Shown one piece after another: positions 59,369 through 64,000 of a stretch of DNA of 64,000 nt. Every line of letters starts with the position of its first letter. Position 1 is the first letter of the stretch. Origin of the DNA: Manihot esculenta (Eukaryota > Streptophyta > Magnoliopsida > Malpighiales > Euphorbiaceae); NCBI RefSeq assembly GCF_001659605.2, contig NC_035161.2, positions 6,637,662-6,701,661 of the forward strand, read 5' to 3'. The position numbers and the translations under genes were made by a program. Under the pieces are notes generated by a model. The model made no database searches. It saw only the letters and a list, made by a program, of their open reading frames with translations, and was not told the DNA's origin.

Positions 59369-62300
59369 TTCTGCAGACTCCGCCAAAATCTTGAGGTGAA
59401 CTGGGGCCCTCTATCAGACACTATCGAAACAGGAACCCCATGCAGCCTGACGATCTCATCCACATATACCTGCACCAACTTGTCCACAGAGTAGCCACTC
59501 CTGACAGGGATGAAGTGAGCAGATTTGGTGAGTCTGTCCACAATCACCCATATGGAGTCCAATCTGTTCGACGTCGCCGGTAACCCCACTACGAAGTCCA
59601 TAGCTATATTCTCCCATTTCCATTTTGGAATAGGTAGCGGGTTAAGCATTCCAGCCAGCTTCTAATGTTCCAGCTTCACCCTCTGACACACTTCGCAGGC
59701 TGACACAAACTGTGCCACTTCTTTCTTCATCGCTGGCCACCAATAAGCTTTCTTCAAATCTTGATACATCTTGGTGGCTCCCGGGTGAACGCTGTATCTT
59801 GCATTATGAGCCTCCCTCATAATGTCTCCTTTTAGCCCTATGTCATCTGGTACACACAAACGACTTCCATAGCGGAGGATCCCCTTACTGTCAAATCTAA
59901 ACTCACTGTCCTTGCCTAACTGAACAGTCCTGGCAATCTTCACTAACTCTGGGTCCTTATGCTGTTTCTGAGCCACTTGCTCCAAAAACACAGGTGTCAC
60001 TCTCATCTGGGCCACTAAAGCACCTGTACTAGACAACTCCAACTGTAGACCTTCATCAATAAGCTTGTAAAACTCCTTCACCACCGGTCTCCTCTCTGCC
60101 GTGATGTGGGATAGACTGCCTAGTGACTTCCGGCTTAGGGCGTCTGCCACGACATTCGCCTTACCCGGATGATACTGAATCTTGCAATCATAGTCACTCA
60201 GCAGCTCTACCCATCTCCTCTGTCTCAAATTCAAATCTCTTTGACTCAGGATGTACTGCAGGCTTTTATGATCTGTGAAGATCTCACATTTTACCCCATA
60301 GAGGTAGTGCCTCCACATCTTGAGCGCAAAGATTACTGCTGCCATCTCAAGGTCATGTGTGGGGTAATTCAACTCATGCTTCTTTAGCTGCCTAGAAGCA
60401 TAAGCAATCACCCTCTCATTCTGCATCAGTACACAACCCAGTCCCACACGGGAAGCATCACAAAAGACTGTAAAGTCCTCATCACTAGATGGCAGAGCTA
60501 AAACTGGTGCTGAAGTCAACCTCTTCTTAAGCTCTTCAAAACTCTCTTCGCACTGGTCGGTCCACAGAAACTTCTGATTCTTCCTGGTTAGTCTGGTCAG
60601 AGGAGCTGCTATTTTCGAGAAGTCCTTAACGAACCTCCTGTAGTAACCTGCCAAACCCAAGAAACTCCTGATCTCCGTCACTGAAGTGGGTCTAGGCCAG
60701 TTAGCCACAGTTTCTGTCTTCTTGGGGTCCACCTCTATTCCATTTTCTGACATGACATGCCCCAAGAATGAAATGCTCCTCAGCCAGAACTCACACTTAG
60801 AGAACTTGGCATACAAGCCATGTTCCCTCAAGGTCTGCAAAACCAACCGCAGATGATGGGCATGCTCCTCTGCATTCCTGGAATACACTAAGATATCATC
60901 TATGAAGACAATAACGAAGTGATCCAGGTATTGGCTAAACACTCTATTCATGAGATCCATAAATGCTGCAGGGGCGTTGGTTAACCCGAACGGCATTACA
61001 AGGAACTCAAAATGCCCATATCTGGTCCTGAAAGCCGTCTTTGGCACATCCTCATCTCTGATCCTCAGCTGATGGTACCCAGATCTCAGATCTATTTTGG
61101 AGAAACAACCCGCTCCTGCTAGCTGGTCGAATAGATCGTCGATCCTTAGCAAAGGGTACTTGTTCTTGGTAGTGACTTTGTTCAACTGCCTGTAGTCGAT
61201 ACAAAGTCTAAGGGATCCATCCTTCTTTCTGACAAACAAGACTGGAGCACCCCAAGGTGAGGTACTCGGTCGGATGAAGCCCTTGTCTACCAGCTCTTGC
61301 AACTGTTCTTTCAATTCCTTCAACTCCGCTGGAGCCATCCTGTAGGGAGGGATAGAGATCGGTCGGGTTCCAAGCATCAATTCTATCTCGAACTCTATCT
61401 CCCTAGCAGGTGGTAAACCTGGCAACTCGTCTGGGAAGACGTCTAGAAACTCTCTAACCACTGGCACCGAGGCGGGCTCTTTAACCTGACTGCTAAGCTC
61501 TCTCACATGAGCCAAATACCCCTGACATCCCCTCCTAAGCAACCTACGAGCCTGAAGAGCTGATATCAGACCTCTAGGTGTACCCCTCCTGTCTCCTCTG
61601 AAGACTACCTCTGACCCATCCTGACCTCTGAACCTGACTACCTTGTCCCTGCAGTCCAAGGTAGCACCATGGGTAGATAACCAGTCCATCCCTAGAATGA
61701 CGTCAAAATCTGTCAAGTCTAGAACCACAAGGTTGGCGGACAAGCATCTTCCCTCAACAAACACAGGACTACACTGGCAGACTGACTCTGCCACTGATGG
61801 ATCACACTTGGGTCCACTGACCCAGAGAGGACACTCTAACTCAGAGATCATCAACCCTAACCTCTGGACGGCTCTCGGTGCAATAAAAGAGTGAGATGCA
61901 CCCGGGTCCATCAAGGCATACACATCTGAACAACCAATGACTAAGTTACCTGCCACCATGGTGTTAGATGTGTCTGCCTCCTGCTGAGTCATCGTGAAGA
62001 TCCGTGCTGGAGCTGATGGACCTTCACCTCTGAAACCCGCTGAAGAAGAGGCCGTCCCTCTCCCTCTGCCTCTGCCACTGGCCTGAGTCATGGCTGGAGC
62101 TGCTGGCTGCGCTACACTACATGAAGCTGTCTGCTGGGACTGAGCCATCGGGACTGCTCTTGGACATTCTCGAGCCATATGCCCCTCCTGACCACATCTG
62201 AAACAGGCTGTCGTCCCGAACTGACATATTCCCTTGTGTGGCTTACCACACCTTGCACAAACTGCATTATCCGCACCAGAGCTTGAGCCACTCCCTAGTC

Positions 62301-62427
62301 CCAGACTGGACTTAACCTTGTTCTAGAACTTGTTCTTCTTAGACTTCCTGGGACCTCTGTCCCACTTCTTGCTACCTGAAGCTGCTGCACTCATTAAAGA
62401 AGAGCCTGGGGTCTTAGAACCAGAAGG
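59364..62427 (-). pseudogene. gag-pol polyprotein of Tekay/Del-like element A, truncated in integrase
   Basis: A minus-strand frame of 838 codons is open from ATG 62178 to a TAG at 59664-59662. The same frame upstream holds zinc knuckles ([23 protein letters not shown]) back to a TAG at 62325-62323. In order it has a protease ([13 protein letters not shown]), reverse transcriptase with FIDDILVYS and LPFGL-type text ([13 protein letters not shown]), RNase H ([27 protein letters not shown]) and the integrase zinc-binding region ([19 protein letters not shown]). After the TAG the integrase core continues ([23 protein letters not shown]), but the catalytic Glu and chromodomain are lost at the junction with the truncated LTR. 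The element is dead as it stands. Confidence 0.9.
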
Positions 62428-62432
62428 CTGTG

Positions 62433-63926
62433 TGATAGGCGGTTGTCGAAGCCGTCAAAAATAAACCTATTAAACAATCAACAAAAAACTTGTAGATAGT
62501 GGCAATAGGGTCGAACCACAGGGAATTGACACTAAAGATCTTCCTAATAATAACCAAGATGAGTAAATAACAAATAAAAAGAGGGGGGTTTTGTGTTGAA
62601 GATGTACTAAAGCTAATTAACAATAGCAAGCAAATAATTTAAAGATGAGTAAATCAATAAGAGAAAAGCTTCTAGTTGAAGTATGGATCTTATTTCAGAT
62701 TGTTTAGAATTGATCATTGATCCTTTAACTCTCCTATTTATTCCAATAAATTAGTTTTGGATGTGGAAGACGCTTCTCACAATCCAAATTCCTCCTTAGT
62801 TCTAGTTTGATTAGGAAACGTTCGCTAATCAAACACTAGTTAACAAGTTGCCAAGGAACGTCCTTGGGGCATTATAGCATCGAACAACTGTTAACTGCAT
62901 TAAGACTTAGAGAAACCTAATTCTAACCTTGCCAACCGCGTGGTCAAGTTTAGATTATGCAATTTGATTAAATGTGAGTTTAAACAATTTAAGCAATTAC
63001 GGACCTAAATCATTCAAACAATTTATCACTTAAGTAATTTAAAAGCAATGGGCCCTTATTGATTCTAAAAGCAAAGTAATAATTATGGAAAAGATCAGAT
63101 TGCATAAATATTGAAATAAACAAGAGTTCAATAATGGAGTATTAAATCTCCCAATTCATCACAAAATCTGAAATTCACCAACTTCAACTAGAAAAGGAGG
63201 AGTTTAGCCACTCATGGTGGACTAAATACACAAAAAGATGAAAAGAAAAGAAAAAGGAAGATGCTGGAGAGTTTCTGGCGAGTTGAGTTGCCCTTCAGAA
63301 GATATTTTGCTGGTTTGGAGGTTCTCCTTTTATAGCTGAAGAATTCTATCTATCTAGGGTTTTGAAATCCCTTTTTGATTTGGTGTTTGACTCCTCTTTT
63401 GATGTTGAATTTAATTGCAATTGGAATTCCTTGGATGAGAAGCTCTTTCGTGGCTCTTGGTTTTATGTTGGTAATGATTGGATTGGATTTGGACTTCTGA
63501 AAATTCGGATTTCTGTTTTCTGCCCAAATTCCCGCTCTGCTGTCAGTTTCTGTTGTGAAAGTGATTTGCCCGGTGATTTGACCAGTTTCTTCAAGTGATT
63601 GGGCAAATCACAGACCCGATCACGTTTCTGTGAGTCAGTTCTCTCTGTCTTCTGCGAGTGATTTGGCCAGTGTCTTCGAGTGTCCTGGGCAAATCACTGA
63701 CCTTATCACTTGTTGCCTCCAGGTTTCTGCTTCAGCTTGATCTGGGCGGATCACTGGGCAAATCACTGACCCAATCACTTTTCTGTCAATTTTCTGCACT
63801 TTTTCTCCAATTTTCCAATTTCTTCCTTTTCTGTAAAAACAAGATAAAAACCATAAATTAAACTAAAGAATGTGTAAATAAGCAATAAAAAAGATAATAA
63901 AAATGTGGCTAATTTATGCTTGATCA
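62433..63926 (-). mobile_element. Solo LTR (1,494 bp) inserted in the gag of element A, CTGTG target duplication
   Basis: The plus strand starts TGATAGGCGGTTGTCGAAGC and ends TTTATGCTTGATCA, with CTGTG at 62428-62432 and 63927-63931. The minus-strand 3' part (TTCCCTGTGGTTCGACCC, then CAACCGCCTATCA) looks like the U5 end of plant gypsy LTRs, so minus orientation is preferred. Near 63560-63775 a GGGCAAATCACxGACC motif recurs about four times. No coding frame is credible. Confidence 0.9.
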
Positions 63927-63931
63927 CTGTG

Positions 63932-64000
63932 CCACTGACTGTTTAACTGTCCCCTGAACGATGGCACTGGCCTCCATTTTTCGGGCCATATCCACTATGG
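63932..64000 (-). pseudogene. Continuation of element A gag at the right edge
   Basis: Minus-strand translation gives MARKMEASAIVQGTVKQSVA, which resumes the gag interrupted by the solo LTR. The rest lies outside the window. Confidence 0.65.

Noticed and set aside
53152..64000. The retroelement composite considered as an endogenous plant virus (pararetrovirus)
   Set aside because: LTRs, PBS, PPT and the protease-RT-RNase H-integrase order identify Ty3/gypsy retrotransposons. No coat, movement or envelope-type gene is seen.

Overview
The window is nuclear DNA of a dicot plant. It has intron-split genes with GT-AG borders, plant-only families (alpha-expansin, MIKC*-type MADS, R2R3-MYB, plant mTERF, CML), very AT-rich intergenic DNA and nested plant LTR retrotransposons. 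The protein style and the GC-rich palindromes in the large LTRs suggest a rosid, perhaps Euphorbiaceae (Manihot/Hevea type). That placement is a guess from memory. I see no operon, CRISPR array, tRNA, rRNA or bacterial-type feature.

Region 1-44 kb is genic but sparse, with six host genes. They are a RING-H2 protein (about 1322-4095, +, three coding exons, apparent ACG start), an alpha-expansin (18088-19081, +, three exons), a MIKC* MADS-box gene (25305-21884, -, eleven coding exons that join in frame to 355 codons plus stop), an intronless mTERF protein (29387-30253, +), an R2R3-MYB of the MYB105/MYB117 type (39187-40798, +, three exons) and an intronless CML45/46-like EF-hand protein (43088-42594, -). 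They are unrelated in function and each has its own promoter. The spaces between them hold a roughly 430-bp solo-LTR family (7.6, 12.9, 31.5, 37.1 and 41.5 kb), several MITE-like families, a 5'-truncated LINE (26.7-28.2 kb) and a diverged 1.2-kb tandem duplication (13.9-16.6 kb) in which one copy carries a MITE and the other is the empty site.

Region 45-64 kb is a nest of LTR retrotransposons. The outer host is a Tat-like Ty3/gypsy element in + orientation (LTR 44980-45433, gag to 46874). Its LTR is the same family as the scattered solo LTRs. It has no visible pol; after gag comes a decayed antisense extra ORF (53151 down to 48495, -). Into it have landed a Copia-like LTR (46875-48302), a 2.24-kb solo LTR with a perfect CTAGG target duplication (49331-51570), and a chimeric pair of minus-strand Tekay/Del-like chromovirus elements (53152 to beyond the window). 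In that pair, B is a pol-deleted element with its 3' LTR, polypurine tract, gag, PBS and a truncated 5' LTR. A supplies a long gag-pol frame cut off inside integrase. A's gag is itself split by a 1.49-kb solo LTR with a CTGTG duplication (62433-63926).

I found no evidence for a novel gene system. The most informative signals are insertion chronology (empty sites and matched target duplications), recurrent TAG stops in CHG contexts in the dead elements, the palindrome-rich LTRs, and start-codon or leader oddities in the RING and MYB genes.
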